Shown here piece after piece: positions 44,201 through 54,365 of a stretch of DNA of 64,000 bases (position 1 is its first letter; each line of letters starts with the position of its first letter). The notes under the pieces are model-generated. The model saw nothing but the letters and a program-made list of their open reading frames with translations, did not search any database and was not told the origin of the DNA. The stretch is from Maniola hyperantus (Eukaryota > Arthropoda > Insecta > Lepidoptera > Nymphalidae), in contig NC_048542.1 of assembly GCF_902806685.2 (NCBI RefSeq), positions 12,074,533-12,138,532 on the forward strand, read 5' to 3'. Both the position numbers and the translations under genes were made by a program.

Positions 44201-46918
44201 GATACACTTTCGCATTTAGTAACCAACTTCCAAAAAGGAGATGGTTCTCAATTCGGCCCGTTTTTTTAAATGTATGTACACCGATTTTTTCGAGGTTTCG
44301 TATTCGTTCATTTACTGGAGTCCTTTACCCTAGTACGTTAAAGTACTAAAAGTGCGTGTTAGTAATTAGTATCAGCTGATCAAATGTCAATAAATTGCGC
44401 CAAAACCAAACGCCAAAACAAAAATTGCTAGTTTCAAGGTGAAACGGCAACTGTCATTAGCGAATGCAATGGCCTTAAAAACTTAACATACCATCTAGAA
44501 ACAACTACTAAAGTACACTTCTGGTCCAAGATCTGCAAGAGATGCAGCATCCTGCCGCCCGCGTGTGCCTCTCCGTCGTCGTTGCAGTCTTGTACCATGG
44601 TTGTGCCCTTTTCTGTCTTCTTTTCTATCCGATATGCATACATGTTGTGTGTTGCATTACGTATCTTTTTGTTTTGCTTCAGTTTAGCTAATACCGCACT
44701 GTGAATACAAACATAATATTTTATTAAAGCTGAAAGTTTGTCTGCGTATTGTCCCCAACACAGGGAGGAACAATAAGTTTAGATCATGGTGGCTTTGGGA
44801 GATAACAGGCGAGAAAGGTGTAAAAATCTTATGTCAAAGTATAAAGTCTAATTTTTAGGTTTCCGTACCTCAAAAGGAAAATTGTATTGATCATAATTAT
44901 ATCACATTTTTCGACTGGTAAACTTCGAAATTTTCGACATTTTGCATGATAAATCTGTTTTGTTGTTTGAGTCTCTGCCGCCAAAAATCAGGGTAGCCAC
45001 GCAAGCGAATGTTGTCGCGACGAAACCCTTTTGATGCGCGCCCGTTTACCGACAGTGCCGTGGTGTGCAATCGTCTGCGCCCGACATACACCGCGATGCG
45101 ACGAATGGCGGGGCTTTAGCGGGCTACAACGTTTTCATTTTCTATGTAAACATGTCCTATCTTAGGCAGCATCATCACTCTCCGTCATATATGTTTGTGG
45201 TCAAGCATTTGCCTATAATAATAACTAGACAATGCCTGCGACTTCGTCCGCGTGCATTTAGGTTTTTGAAAATCCCGTGGGAACTCTTTTATTTTCTGGG
45301 ATAAAAAGTAGCCTATGTCCTTCCCCGGGATGCAAGCTATCTCTGTACCAAATTTCGTCAAAATCGGTTAAACGGTTGAGCCGTGAAAAGCTAGCAGAAA
45401 GACAGACAGACACACTTTCGCATTTAGAATATTAGTCTGGATAGTATGGATGAATAAAAAAAGTCTTTTACATACTTAATATCATCAATGCTGTGAACTT
45501 CGGCTGCATGCCCTTGAAATGAACTCTTTCTGTCCACTATCACTTCACCGTGAGTAATCTCCGGACAACTGATTTCTATCTGAAAACATTATATTATGTA
45601 CTAAACATTTTAAAGCACGTCAAATCATTGTGACGTCACATGCATACTAATCGTGTAAATGTTTCAATGTGAGAAATTTAGAAATTATAAAATTCCAAAC
45701 CCCTACCGGGAATCAAACCTGGAACCTCCTACTAATAAGACAACAGCGCTTACCACTGCTGATCTCCTAATTTCTAATTTGATCGAATAGTACTCCAAGC
45801 ATAGCTCTCTCCATCGTCTGCTGAGTGACTCTGAGCTTTCTTATGAAGCCCATAGTTAGCGACAATGTCTCATGGCCAATTCAAAGATGTGACTTAAATT
45901 TCTAACTATGGTCACTAACTAATGTAAATTACTGGATTTAATTTCTTTTTATTACTTACCTGAGAAAGATCTAAAGTTTCCTCAATCAAAATCTTTTCCT
46001 TTTCAGATTCCACAGGCCTTATTGTCTGTAATATTTCCCTGATTTTTTCGACCCATTGAAATATGATTGTTTCACCTAAATTATCTCTGAAAATTATAAA
46101 AGTAAATTACTTAATTCGCTATGTTATAATTTCAATTTAGTCACTGAAATGTGTTATGAATAAATCCAACTAACAATGGCACCTAGTGCTCTGCATTCTC
46201 ATTTCAAAACTGATCAATCAAACTTATATGTATATTACAAAAATTGTATTTTGTCTTTAATATTAATTAAAGAATATAGTAAACTATTGACCAAACTCTT
46301 CTAATTCTGAGAGGAAACTTGTGCTCAGTAGTAATCTGGGGATGCGTTTGTGATGATGATGACTCAGACTTTAATAATACCTGCCTAGTGTATAATGAGA
46401 CATGTTATCGATATCATACTTACAAATAAATCTCATCCAGGCAATAATGAAGGTTTTCTTTGACTTTTCTATCCATCCATGGGGCCGAAAGTTCATATTT
46501 AGGTGGGCTTAGACTCGGGTAGCCCTCAATCATAGTTACATACAAAATTACTTCATTTTTATTATCTTTGATTTTTATGCTGTATGACTTTGTAGCCTCA
46601 CTGTCTGTCGTCCAGTCTTCACCATAAATCGAACTTAATGCTTCAACCTCTTCAATCTAACAAAGTAAAAAAAAAATTGTGTACCTATCCATCGTAAAAT
46701 ATCCGTTGTGCCACCTGCCCAAGCACAATATGATACTTTCTGTACTCTTGAACCGTACCCGTGCTATGATTCTTTCTTTTTGCGCTATAAAGAAGCCTGT
46801 AGCAGCTTAGGATATATGGAATAGAGATAATGCAATTCTGTAAAGTATTTTCGTTCATAATGTAAGCAAAGTCGGATAAGTAGGTACATACTTGTTTCGA
46901 TAAATTGTCTGATTCCAT
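38270..46918 (-). CDS. IMPACT: IMPACT homologue (RWD plus UPF0029 domains), GCN2 inhibitor
   Basis: Six exons in phase: 46918-46892, 46656-46424, 46086-45960, 45579-45476, 44698-44492 and 38363-38270, giving 263 codons plus stop. Exons 2-3 encode an RWD domain (IEEVEALSSIYGEDW, EGYPSLSPPKYELSAPW, YCLDEIYLDNLGETIIFQW). Exons 4-6 encode the ancient IMPACT/YigZ domain (ITHGEVIVDRKSSFQGHAA, DCNDDGEAHAGGRMLHLL, then VVVSRW joined to YGGIQLGPDRFRHIN). The exon 5 donor splits the Trp codon TG|G. In this family the protein competes with GCN2 for GCN1 and so restrains eIF2-alpha phosphorylation. The last intron is 6.1 kb and packed with repeats, but the terminal exon is intact. A poly-A signal (AATAAA, reverse strand) is near 37977. 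Confidence 0.92.
38420..38662 (-). repeat. 'gcaccgattctgttg' family repeat in IMPACT intron 5
   Basis: Reverse orientation of 37068: gctagtcgcgagcctattg, acatgaac...aaagttcatgttct, and accccaaatt-like to aacagaatcggcacca. It is interrupted by an A/T-rich insert near 38600. Confidence 0.55.
38875..39030. repeat. MITE family D in IMPACT intron 5
   Basis: gcaaattgctattacgttgg ... atgtctcattaacatcga ... tcagctcgaaacttgagtct ... gcgcattagcaatttgcggg. Inverted orientation relative to 34716. Confidence 0.6.
39388..39520. repeat. MITE family B, partial
   Basis: gattctgtctctgtcactca ... ttttgtcggtctcaacgaca ... atctgctatctccttctaaa ggtcgatg. Confidence 0.55.
39540..40335. other. No gene seen; IMPACT intron 5
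   Basis: AT-rich with a GC-richer patch around 39945-40015 (ggcgctaaatgccgtcagta ... catggcgggtggagctgcgc). No splice-supported exon. Confidence 0.4.
40338..40556 (+). mobile_element. LINE 3' end fragment with (gat)n tail in IMPACT intron 5
   Basis: With frame breaks the plus strand reads VLEWRPRT, RRPP..., then a tail like the YVQQWTSVG ends of lepidopteran endonuclease/RT LINEs, followed by about 30 bp of (atg)n. The copy at 59611 has the same ending. Confidence 0.6.
40676..40883 (-). mobile_element. Lep1-type Helitron
   Basis: CTAG at 40676-40679, hairpin gcccgcgacttcgtccgcgt, core and (gaca)n, then cgcatttatactattagtat GGA before T. Both ends are intact. Confidence 0.75.
41196..41341. 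repeat. MITE family A
   Basis: tagtacgtgacaggtcgaga at the left, ctcgcgtactata at the right, with GC-rich core. The right arm carries a short insertion. Confidence 0.7.
41503..41667. repeat. MITE family A, second copy 160 bp away
   Basis: tagcctgcgacaggttgaga at the left, tcaacctgtcgcgtactgta at the right. Confidence 0.7.
41708..41973 (-). mobile_element. Lep1-type Helitron with expanded gaca/gacg tract
   Basis: gatgcccgcgacttcgtctg at the 3' end (CTAG lost), normal core, then a 70-bp compound repeat of gacagacagaccgacggacg units (41880-41940), and cgcatttataatattaagta. Confidence 0.7.
42262..42836 (-). repeat. 'GGTTCCG' family, longer variant
   Basis: Starts aaaccagccaagtgcgaatc and ends ggctacggaaccctaaaaat. 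The middle is different from the common form (tctcgttcaaaccaatttt ... (ac)n ... agtttcaacagtatagctcc), so this is a related but distinct subfamily. Confidence 0.65.
43137..43190 (-). mobile_element. Helitron 3'-end fragment
   Basis: ctaggtgatgcctgcgactt cgtccgcgtag, then about 20 bp of core before the match ends. Confidence 0.5.
43291..43888 (+). mobile_element. Helitron subfamily 2 interrupted by palindromic and LINE-tail DNA
   Basis: The 5' part (TCTTTAATATAGAAGG, (gact)n, cgggctgaaatttggcatgc) and the 3' part (cgacgtaggcatccgctaag ... gcgagcataagCTAG) belong together. About 390 bp between them contains a palindrome (43405-43447), (ta)n and the 3' tail of another retroposon. Confidence 0.6.
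43648..43782 (+). mobile_element. 3' tail of a LINE (gaggccgcc family), inside the Helitron
   Basis: aaggttgcctggtagattgc ... caataaggccgcctttgcat ... gtgcaataaagtatttctat followed by (ctat)n. The same tail, inverted, is at 51092. Confidence 0.55.
44097..44219 (-). mobile_element. Lep1-type Helitron, internally deleted
   Basis: gatgcccgcgatttcgtggg at one end, aaaattagcc joined directly to ttagcagacagacagataca at the other. Confidence 0.6.
44853..44995 (+). repeat. 'GGTTCCG' family fragment
   Basis: tttttaggtttccgtacctc aaaaggaaaa joined to gacattttgcatgataaatc. Confidence 0.5.
45225..45441 (-). mobile_element. Lep1-type Helitron, both ends present
   Basis: CTAG at 45225-45228, cctgcgacttcgtccgcgtg hairpin region, complete core, end tttagaatattagtctgGA before T. 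It is 35 bp from the exon 4 donor of IMPACT. Confidence 0.75.
45685..45772 (-). repeat. SINE head fragment in IMPACT intron 3
   Basis: attataaaattccaaacccc taccgggaatcaaacctgga acctcc, as in the 24985 SINE. Confidence 0.5.
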
Positions 46919-48056
46919 TTCGGCAGTTTGCTAAATGAAATTATTCAAATGTTTCTCTTCAATTTATATTATTTCAATAATGAAATAGTAGGAAAATATT
47001 TGTCGATTTTTTTTTAACAGCTGCTTTTGCCCAAACTAGTATATAGTGATCTGTGGTTTTACGGCTCTGGGTTCATCAAATTTTTAAAACATTTTGTGAT
47101 CACAGACACGATGTTGCATCAGGGCGATTGTCTAAAACCTGCATCAATCATTATTACAATCTCAATTGCTCTGATTGGATGAATTTGTGCAATTCTTGTT
47201 GCAACAATGCATTGTAGCCAATAGTGAGCGAGCATTAACCAATCAGAGATGATTGCGATCTTGACATTGTAGCTGTCAAACAACCGCGGTAGGGCCACAG
47301 AGTAAAGTAAAGTGACGTTTCCAGTGCTAGATTATAAAAAATAAATACGGACTAATTTTTTTATGTGATGTAACGACAAATTCACGGTTTTCCAAGGTTT
47401 TCGGATTTTTCCCTTTACTTGTGTGCTATAAGACCTAGCTACCATGATTCTTGGTAAATGGGAAGTACCCTACAGGTTTTTTTAGTAGACACACAACATA
47501 CATATTTTTGAGGTACGGACTACGGAACCCTAACAATTAGCTGCACTAATTTTAAAATAAGTAAAAAATCGAAAAAAATATCTGTGTAGGTATATTACAT
47601 AGAAAATCACTCTTAGCTTACGTTAGTCCGACAAGTCCAGGAGATTATTCTCAAATTAGGTGAATTAAACAACTTAAAAATCACAGAATCGTGTTTATTT
47701 TTTCAAAGGCTTTTAAGATATTATCAACTATATGTGATGAGCAACAAGCTTTTGAATGAATTCCCCATGCACAGGCTGGGCTTGCATCTGGATGAAGACA
47801 GACAAAGATTAATTAATTTATTCTAAGATTAGTAATTTTGGTAGGTACCTACAGTTTTGTATGAACTAAATTCATGCTTGATAAATCTGTGCCTGATTAG
47901 TAGGGATTTATTTAACCTAGGGGCACTAGGGGCCACGGCCCTGGGGCACCGCCCGTCGCATAGCTCGCCTAGCTTTAGGAGTCTTTCATAATCTTTTCTG
48001 TTATTTTTTAACTTTTTGATTTGACTCGCGACTAGCCTAAAGAAATAAGCCTACCA
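46919..48056. other. IMPACT upstream region; MITE C (47124-47300) and a GGTTCCG fragment (47320-47535)
   Basis: 47124-47300 is nearly identical to MITE C at 30803. 47320-47535 has atgtgatgtaacgacaaatt cacggttttcc and ends cggactacggaaccctaa. 47930-47985 (ggggccacggccctggggca) is a GC-rich fragment of unknown origin. No exon seen. Confidence 0.55.
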
Positions 48057-48370
48057 TGAGATAGCCTAGTTATTAAGACGTCCTCCTTTTTTTCGGAAGG
48101 TAGGGGGTTTGAAGCCGGGCACGCACATCTAATTTTTCGTAGTAAGTGAGTTTTAAGAAATTAATTATCAAAAGATAAGCAAGTTTAACAGTGAAGGGAA
48201 AATATCGTGAAGAAACCTGCATGACTGAAAGTGTTCTATAATGTTCTTAAAGGTGTGTGAAGTCTGCAAAACTGCATTTAGCCAGCGTGGTAGACTATGC
48301 CTTCGGTCAACCCCTTCGCATCTGAGAGGGTTCCGTTCTCAGTAGTGAGCCGGCGATGGGTGATTGATGA
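48057..48370 (+). repeat. tRNA-derived SINE, near full length
   Basis: B-box-like gggtttgaagccgggcacgc, aaggtgtgtgaagtctgcaa, ctcagtagtgagccggcgat, tail (gatt)n-like. Same family as 6403. Confidence 0.65.
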
Positions 48371-49382
48371 ATTTGCAAAAAAGCCTAAAAACTCATTGTT
48401 GTACGATTGAAACCACAACTAGACCAATCGGCGTAACCATCGCGAGTCGGGAGTTGGACGCCTGACAGTTGCTTGTTTTGTTTTCGATATATTAAAATAG
48501 ACAGGAGCAGGGGTGGCGCAGCTAACGGCGTGGCGAGGTGGTCGGTGGAAACAAACACACTCAACTCTTCATTTATTTATGCACAATGGTGGATTAACCC
48601 GACTTAAGGGGACTCAGTTCAGTGCTTTCTTCATACAAACGGAGGAGGGAAATTACAACAATATTCGATATTGTACGCACAAAACTAAGAATTATATCGA
48701 TTATCTCGTCATTATCTAGGTTTATTGATATATAAAACATTAAAAAAAAAATTGATTTAAAAGTTACGAGGCTCAAAAGATTCCTATTTTAACACTAAAT
48801 TAATGACAACTTTGGGCGTAAATAAATAAGATTAGGGACATGAAAATTCTAAAACAATTTATCATTAGACGTAGCTTTATTTATTCATTAGTGAAATAAC
48901 TCTACTTTACAAACATAAATTCAGCAGTTTTTTTCTCAGAACTACTTTACTAAACCCTTTTCGCGTGCTTGATTTCAGTGAAAATCATCGTGCTCTCAAA
49001 CTTTCTCATACAATGTCAAGTGAAAAACAAAACACGTACCCCACGTGCGCTGCCAATTTCGGGTCGAGCGTCTTGCGTCACCTTAAGAGGACTCGGGCAT
49101 CAAAATTCCAAATGAGTGAAAAAAGCTTAAAGTGCATAAGGAAGTCTTTTAAAATTAAAGAAAAATTTTCGCGCTCACTTCGCTCGCGCACTTTAAACAT
49201 GAAATTAATATTATAATATGTTCGTTTTTAAATCTAGTAAGAATATGATATTTTTATCCAGTGATCTGGATGCTGATTTCTTGATACTTACTTTCACTAT
49301 GGTTATGGGAAAAAATAAGCGTCTTTATATTGAAGTTTTTTCGTTAAGTGTTATGTTATGTTATGTATTATTATGACAAACC
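48371..49382. other. No gene seen
   Basis: ORFs at 48513 and 48965 have no recognisable product and no splice support. 49160-49200 has a short CpG patch (cgcgctcacttcgctcgcgc). Confidence 0.4.
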
Positions 49383-49661
49383 TTATGGGTCTTGGGCTCC
49401 GACTCTTATGATACACCCCGGCTCAACGGGGAACAATATTAATTGCAGTATTCCGTCGGAGTAATCCCATAATAGACGTGGAGTGTTCTGCAAAGATTCA
49501 CTAGGGCTGCATTTCTCTTGAGTTGGATCAGTCTCTGAAGTGGCATTTCCATTTTCACAACTAGTGTCCAAAGTAGGACTTTCATGACCAGTGTCCAATG
49601 TGGGACTTCCACTGGTAGGTACTGCAATACATATGCAACTTAAATTTCGATTATTACTTTA

Positions 49662-49878
49662 TCCATACTAATATTATAAATGCTAAAGTGTGTCTATCTG
49701 TCTGTCTGCTAGCTTTTCACTGCCTAACCGTTCAACCGATTTTGATGAAATTTGGTACAGAGTTTGCTTATATCCCGGGGAAGGCTACATAGGCTACTTT
49801 TTATCCCGGAAAATTAAAGAGTTCCCACGGGATTTAAAAAACCTAAATCCACACGGACGAGTAGCGGGCATCATCTAG
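49662..49878 (+). mobile_element. Lep1-type Helitron, both ends present
   Basis: TCCATACTAATATTATAAAT start after A, gcgggcatcatCTAG end before T. 40 bp upstream (minus sense) of THAP exon 3. Confidence 0.78.
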
Positions 49879-49923
49879 TGTTGAATAAAATGACAGAAAA
49901 TATACTTTAAGTACTTGCTATAA

Positions 49924-50193
49924 TCTAAATATATAAAAGGAAAAGGTGACTGACTGACTGATCTATCAACGCACAGCTCAAATTACTGGATGGATCAAGC
50001 TGAAATTTGGCATGCAGATAGATAACTATCTGATAACTATCTAAAATCCTTTCTTATTGGATGCCTACGTTATAATAATATAACGTAGGCATCCAATAAG
50101 AAAGGATTTTTTTAAAATTCAACCCTAAGGGGGTGAAATAGGGGTTTGAAATTTGTGTAGTCCACGCGGGACGAAGTCGCGAGCATAAGCTAG
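49924..50193 (+). mobile_element. Helitron subfamily 2 with an internal inverted repeat
   Basis: TCTAAATATATAAAAGG start, (gact)n, aaatttggcatgcagatag, then a 27-bp-arm inverted repeat (atcctttcttattggatgcc ... mirrored), and end cgcgagcataagCTAG before T. Confidence 0.72.
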
Positions 50194-50217
50194 TTACTAC
50201 TAAAAGTCAGTACTTAC

Positions 50218-50266
50218 TGTTTTCAAAATAATTTTGTTCCCTCATGTCCACTTTCCCTGGTAGGTA
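50218..50266 (-). other. Chimeric 49-bp mini-exon between Helitrons
   Basis: It begins like exon 3 of the THAP gene (tgcag|TACCTACCAG) and ends like exon 2 (TTATTTTgAaAACA|gtaagt). It has a canonical acceptor and donor. Its length is not a multiple of three, and the frame from exon 2 would hit TGA inside it. Confidence 0.6.
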
Positions 50267-50351
50267 CTGCAATACAAATGCGACTTAAATTTCTATTACT
50301 ACTATAATTTCAATCAAGCAGGTAGAGTGAATCACTGGCAACAAAGGGCCC

Positions 50352-50491
50352 CATTTTTGGCGAAATTTGGTACAGAGATAGCTTGCATCCCGGGGAAGGA
50401 CATAGGCTACTATTATCCCGGAAAATCAAGTCTCCCCACAGGATTTTTAATAACCTAAAACTACGCAGACAAAGTCGCGGGAATCATCTAG
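50352..50491 (+). mobile_element. Lep1-type Helitron, 5'-truncated
   Basis: Starts in the core (ggcgaaatttggtacagaga) and ends gcgggaatcatCTAG before T, 15 bp from the THAP exon 2 donor. Confidence 0.68.
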
Positions 50492-51091
50492 TTAATAAAC
50501 ACTTACTGTTGTTAAAATAACTATGTTCTTCATGTGTTCTATTTTCTGTCCTCATGTCTTTGGACACATGGAGTGGGAAATCGGCCAATATATCTTCACT
50601 CAACGGTTCACAAGTCAAGTTTAATGAAGGTATTGCTGTTTTTTTTTAACATTGTCTTTCTTCTGCAATAATCTTTTTTCGTGAAATGACTTTGACATAC
50701 AAATTTTAATCGAGTCAGTTTTTCTATAGGGATGTATGCCAAGTCTTCATTTCCGGTAACTCTTACCCATTCTTTGCAACTGGAAAGTTAAAATGTTTTT
50801 TTATTTTTATTTTTATTATTATACCATAACGTGCACTGTCCTTACAGGGGAGTCCTAATGCGACAGTGTACTCTAATCTATCTTATACCTATTAACAATA
50901 ATTATACTTAAAATTAAAAAATAAATTATTTACAACGACCATTATTAATCTACTACTTAACGGCTATCTTATAGTTATGTGTAACTAATAATCCACATTG
51001 CTATCCTTGTGAGCTCAATCAGAGAACAACAAAAATATCTATTTTATTTAACAGATATAGTAGATTTCTATTTCACGATGACCACTCTGCC

Positions 51092-51250
51092 ATGGTTGTA
51101 GTAGTAAAGTAAAGTAAAGTAAATATTATGCTTATTGTACACCAAAACCAAACCAATAGAAATATAACAAAGATAGCACGTACAATAGGCGGCCTTATCA
51201 CTAAAATAGCGATCTCTTTCAGGCAACCTTAGGGTAGAGAATATTATAAA
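51092..51250 (-). mobile_element. 3' tail of a LINE (gaggccgcc family) in THAP intron 1
   Basis: On the minus strand: ttgcctgaaagagatcgcta ... gataaggccgcctattgtac ... gtgtacaataagcatatt, then (tttac)n. 5' truncated. Confidence 0.6.
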
Positions 51251-51625
51251 AATTAAAGAAAGCGGAAGGGAGGGTACTAATAAAATATAAAGTAAATACA
51301 CATAATATACGGTATGTATATGTATGTATATAATAATATACAACAGTAAATAAGAGAGGAATAGACGACAGATAAGTGGATAAAAATAAATAATATAGAC
51401 ATCAAATGGAGTAGGTATGATGAATGGATGGAGTATCATCAAATATATACCAATAAGCATTAACGCATTTGTATGCGTAATATAAACCGTCGTGGTCGAA
51501 ACTGGACCACTGTAACAATGTGTAAGTGTGCACTCCACACAGATGTAGCCCAAACAGTCTTAGTGAAATAATTGATCATCTGTACAATATTTTATTTTTC
51601 TTATAAAGTAGGGAGTGACCACTAT

Positions 51626-51800
51626 CTCTACCCATATTATAAATGTGATAGTGTGTTTGGTTTGTTGGTTTTTCCCTTTTATCTCGTCGCAACGGAACAA
51701 CTGATTGTCTATGGCCTTTAACCCTTATTCTGAGAAGAGACCCCATGCTCAGAGCGGGGCCGCGATGGGGTCGATCATGATGGTTGATGATACTATACGC
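51626..51800 (+). repeat. Helitron subfamily 3 fragment followed by a SINE tail
   Basis: ctacccatattataaatgtg atagtgtgttt ... atctcgtcgcaacgg, then ttattctgagaagagacccc atgctcagagc and (gat)n. Confidence 0.5.
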
Positions 51801-51925
51801 TTCTGTAAGTAAGTATTCAATATAAATTCATCTTGGTTTCTAGAAAGCTTTGGCCGAGCCACACTAGACGGACTGACAGGCAATGGCCCACAAAACTACA
51901 CAGTGGTTGAATTCAGTTGGTCATT

Positions 51926-52040
51926 CGGATTGCATCAATCATTATTACACTTCTTCTATTGCAAACAATGCCAATTTAGCCAATAGTGAGCGATTGTCAG
52001 CTGTGTTGATTGAGATTGCGATCGTCAAACTTGAAACTCT
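51926..52040. repeat. MITE family C, diverged
   Basis: ggattgcatcaatcattatt acac ... agccaatagtgagcgattg ... attgagattgcgatcg. Confidence 0.5.
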
Positions 52041-52274
52041 TTACATCGATGCTGTCTAATTTATATAGCGTAATCGAGCCCTAAAAATAAGAGACGGAAA
52101 CCTGAAAATGAGTGAGCTTTGGAGCATTGGAAAAAAGAAACTGTAAGAATGACTATGGTACAGGTATAATTAGTGTGTACTAACCGTTTCTTCATCCTTG
52201 GGGAATTTTTGCCGAAAAAAAGGCCTTTATTGCCGGGGGCCGGATTTTAATTTGCAAATTTCACATTTCCTCAT

Positions 52275-53223
52275 CCTTATTCCTCAATTTTTTGCTCATC
52301 GTTATAAATGTTACTAACAAGGTATAGGTAATACTGGGTTTAGTTTGCACAAAATAATCTTACACGAAAATTTGATATTTAGTTTTTACCAAGTGCGGAC
52401 AAGGCTCTTTTCCCACCGCTCTTTTCTTTCGAACACTATTACCACAGAGTACATTGAATATTCAATTATACTATTACCTTTACTCCTACTTTCAGTCCCT
52501 AGAGTAGAGTAATCAGTAAATATTATGTCCTTGTATTTCAGGCAGGCAAAACGCACTACGGCACTACGTTTAGCCAAATTTTTTGTATTGCAATGGATGC
52601 CTAAACTTGGACACATCAGCGACCACAGAACGATTAACTCATAAAAATAACAGTAAAAAAATTCGTTATGATCTGTCTGTGACTCCATTATAAAAATTTA
52701 CACTCTGGTCTAGCGTGCCCACTGCCCAACGCGGATTGCTTCAAATCTCCTTCAAATATGTAGAGTAAACACGGGTAACATTGATATAAAATACTAGCGG
52801 CAGTTTTTAGGATGCCATTTAAAATGTATGTAGTAGTTATACTTATTTAGTAAAATAACATTAAAATTAGGTGTTTCTAAATGACCAAAATGAAAAGTTT
52901 AAAAGTCAAAAGCTATCAAACAATTACACATTCTTAGTGCTCTAAACATTGTGTAATGTAATTGCAAGATTTGTATGCAAATACGCGAATAATACATGCA
53001 CTATGGAAATATGCGATAGGAAAGTTAGCAATTTAATGCAAAGCTCACCCTTTCGTGTATTAGTTAGGTACCTACTATGGTAGGTAGGTAATGCAAGGTT
53101 GTAAAGTACCTAATGCATTCATTCTCGGAACGCTTATGCATATAATTATTCTAAAAACTCGGTTTTCAACATACTACAGGTACTTACCTACCTAGATAGG
53201 TGCACCGGGTGCACCTATTTAAA
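52275..53223. other. No gene seen
   Basis: The ORF at 52386-52688 (minus) shows no domain. AT-rich with repeated aggtaggtac words near 53065-53200. Confidence 0.4.
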
Positions 53224-53657
53224 TAAAACCAGCCAAGTGCGAGTCCGACTCGCGCACTGAGGGTTACGTATTACAATCGTATTTTATCGACATTTTGCAT
53301 GATCTATCAAAAACTATTATACCTAAAAATAAATAAAAATCTATTTTAGAATGTACAAGGGAAGCCCTTTCATAATATGATACCCCACTTGATATAGTTA
53401 TCTTACTTCGAAAATTGAAAATACTAATTAGTTATTAGTTTATGACCACAATTTAATTTTTTTGTGTGATGTGACCACACACTCACGGTTTTCAGATTTT
53501 TCTCATAAAGCCAGCTATAAGACCCACCTACCTGCCAAATTTCATGATTCTAGGTCAACGGGAAGTACCCTGTAAGTTTCTTGACAGACAGACAGACAGA
53601 CAACAAAGTGATCCTATAAGGGTTCCGTTTTTCCTTTTGAGGTACGGAACCCTAAAA
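53224..53657 (-). repeat. 'GGTTCCG' family repeat, full length
   Basis: aaaccagccaagtgcgagtc start, (gaca)n near 53584-53602, ttttgaggtacggaacccta end. Confidence 0.75.
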
Positions 53658-53780
53658 CCGGCCAAGTGCGAGTCAGACTCGCGCAGCGAGGGTTCCGTAC
53701 TACAGCCGTATTTTTTCTCATCTTGACAAACACAACAGACTGACAGACAGACAAACAGACTACGCAGTGATTCTAAAAAT
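53657..53780 (-). repeat. Second, truncated 'GGTTCCG' copy directly adjacent
   Basis: Starts accggccaagtgcgagtcag exactly where the previous copy ends and jumps after about 70 bp to a gacagacagaca tract. Confidence 0.65.
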
Positions 53781-53815
53781 CAAAGTTATTCTGTTAACGG
53801 TCAATAAGTACATAA

Positions 53816-54048
53816 TCCATACTAATATTATAAATGCGAAAGTGTGTCTGTCTGTCTGTCCGTCTGTCTGTCTGTCTGCTAGCTTTTCACCGCGCAACCG
53901 TTCCATCGATTTTGACGAAATTTGGTACAGAGATAGCTTACTTCCCGGGGAAAGACATAGGCTATTTTTTGTCCCGGAAAATTTAAAAGTTCCCACAGGA
54001 TTTTCAAAAACCTAAATCCACGCGGACGAAGTCGCGGGCATCAGCTAG
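53816..54048 (+). mobile_element. Lep1-type Helitron, both ends present
   Basis: TCCATACTAATATTATAAAT start after A, long (gtct)n, full core, gcgggcatcagCTAG end before T. Confidence 0.8.
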
Positions 54049-54365
54049 TATTTTATAATTTTGGATCTTGCAGAAGAATAATTTTCAGAATAATAATAAT
54101 TGTATTGTAGTTACCTAAGTAACTAAACTTCCCTAGTTCCTTAATCTAAGAATTCAGCAAAATGACGATGCTTTTGGTAGGTACCTTGATGATAGGTTCA
54201 AAGAGCATCGTTTGCTTCGCTTGAAATTCACAAAGCAATAAAATAAGTACCCGGACAGAAATATATTACCTTTAGAAAGAGTTTTTTTTTTTTTTTTTTA
54301 GATTTAATTTTATTAATAGTTTATTTAAATAATTTAAATACAAATAATTTTCACAAAAAAAAAAA

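Larger units (their letters stand above)
49383..52274 (-). pseudogene. THAP zinc-finger gene, broken
   Basis: Three exon-like pieces: 52274-52185, 50779-50507 and 49621-49383. The first carries the start of a THAP domain (MRKCEICK..SGP, then FFRQKFPKDEE). The second continues it (CKEWVRVTGNEDLAYIP, KLKFVCQSHF-like), so the C-x2-C...C-x2-H ligands are all readable. The third is an acidic Ser/Thr-rich tail with a repeated SPTLDT motif and a stop at 49383. Lesions: an in-frame TAA at 52229-52227; exon 1 ends in a phase that does not fit exon 2; and a 9-T run (50639-50647) with one base too many breaks exon 2. THAP proteins are DNA-binding factors often derived from P-element transposases. It could still be expressed if some lesions are errors. 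Confidence 0.65.

Noticed and set aside
44434..44643. Alternative IMPACT ending by read-through of intron 5
   Set aside because: The read-through gives a short unrelated tail. A perfect acceptor at 38364 and the conserved YGGIQLGPDRF exon show where the true end is.
49439..49627. Alternative frame ORF over THAP exon 3
   Set aside because: Only the other frame links in phase to the exon 2 donor. This one has no partner.
51068..51553. 161-aa minus-strand ORF
   Set aside because: Tyr/Ile/Leu-rich translation of AT-rich microsatellite DNA that includes a LINE tail. No splice or domain support.
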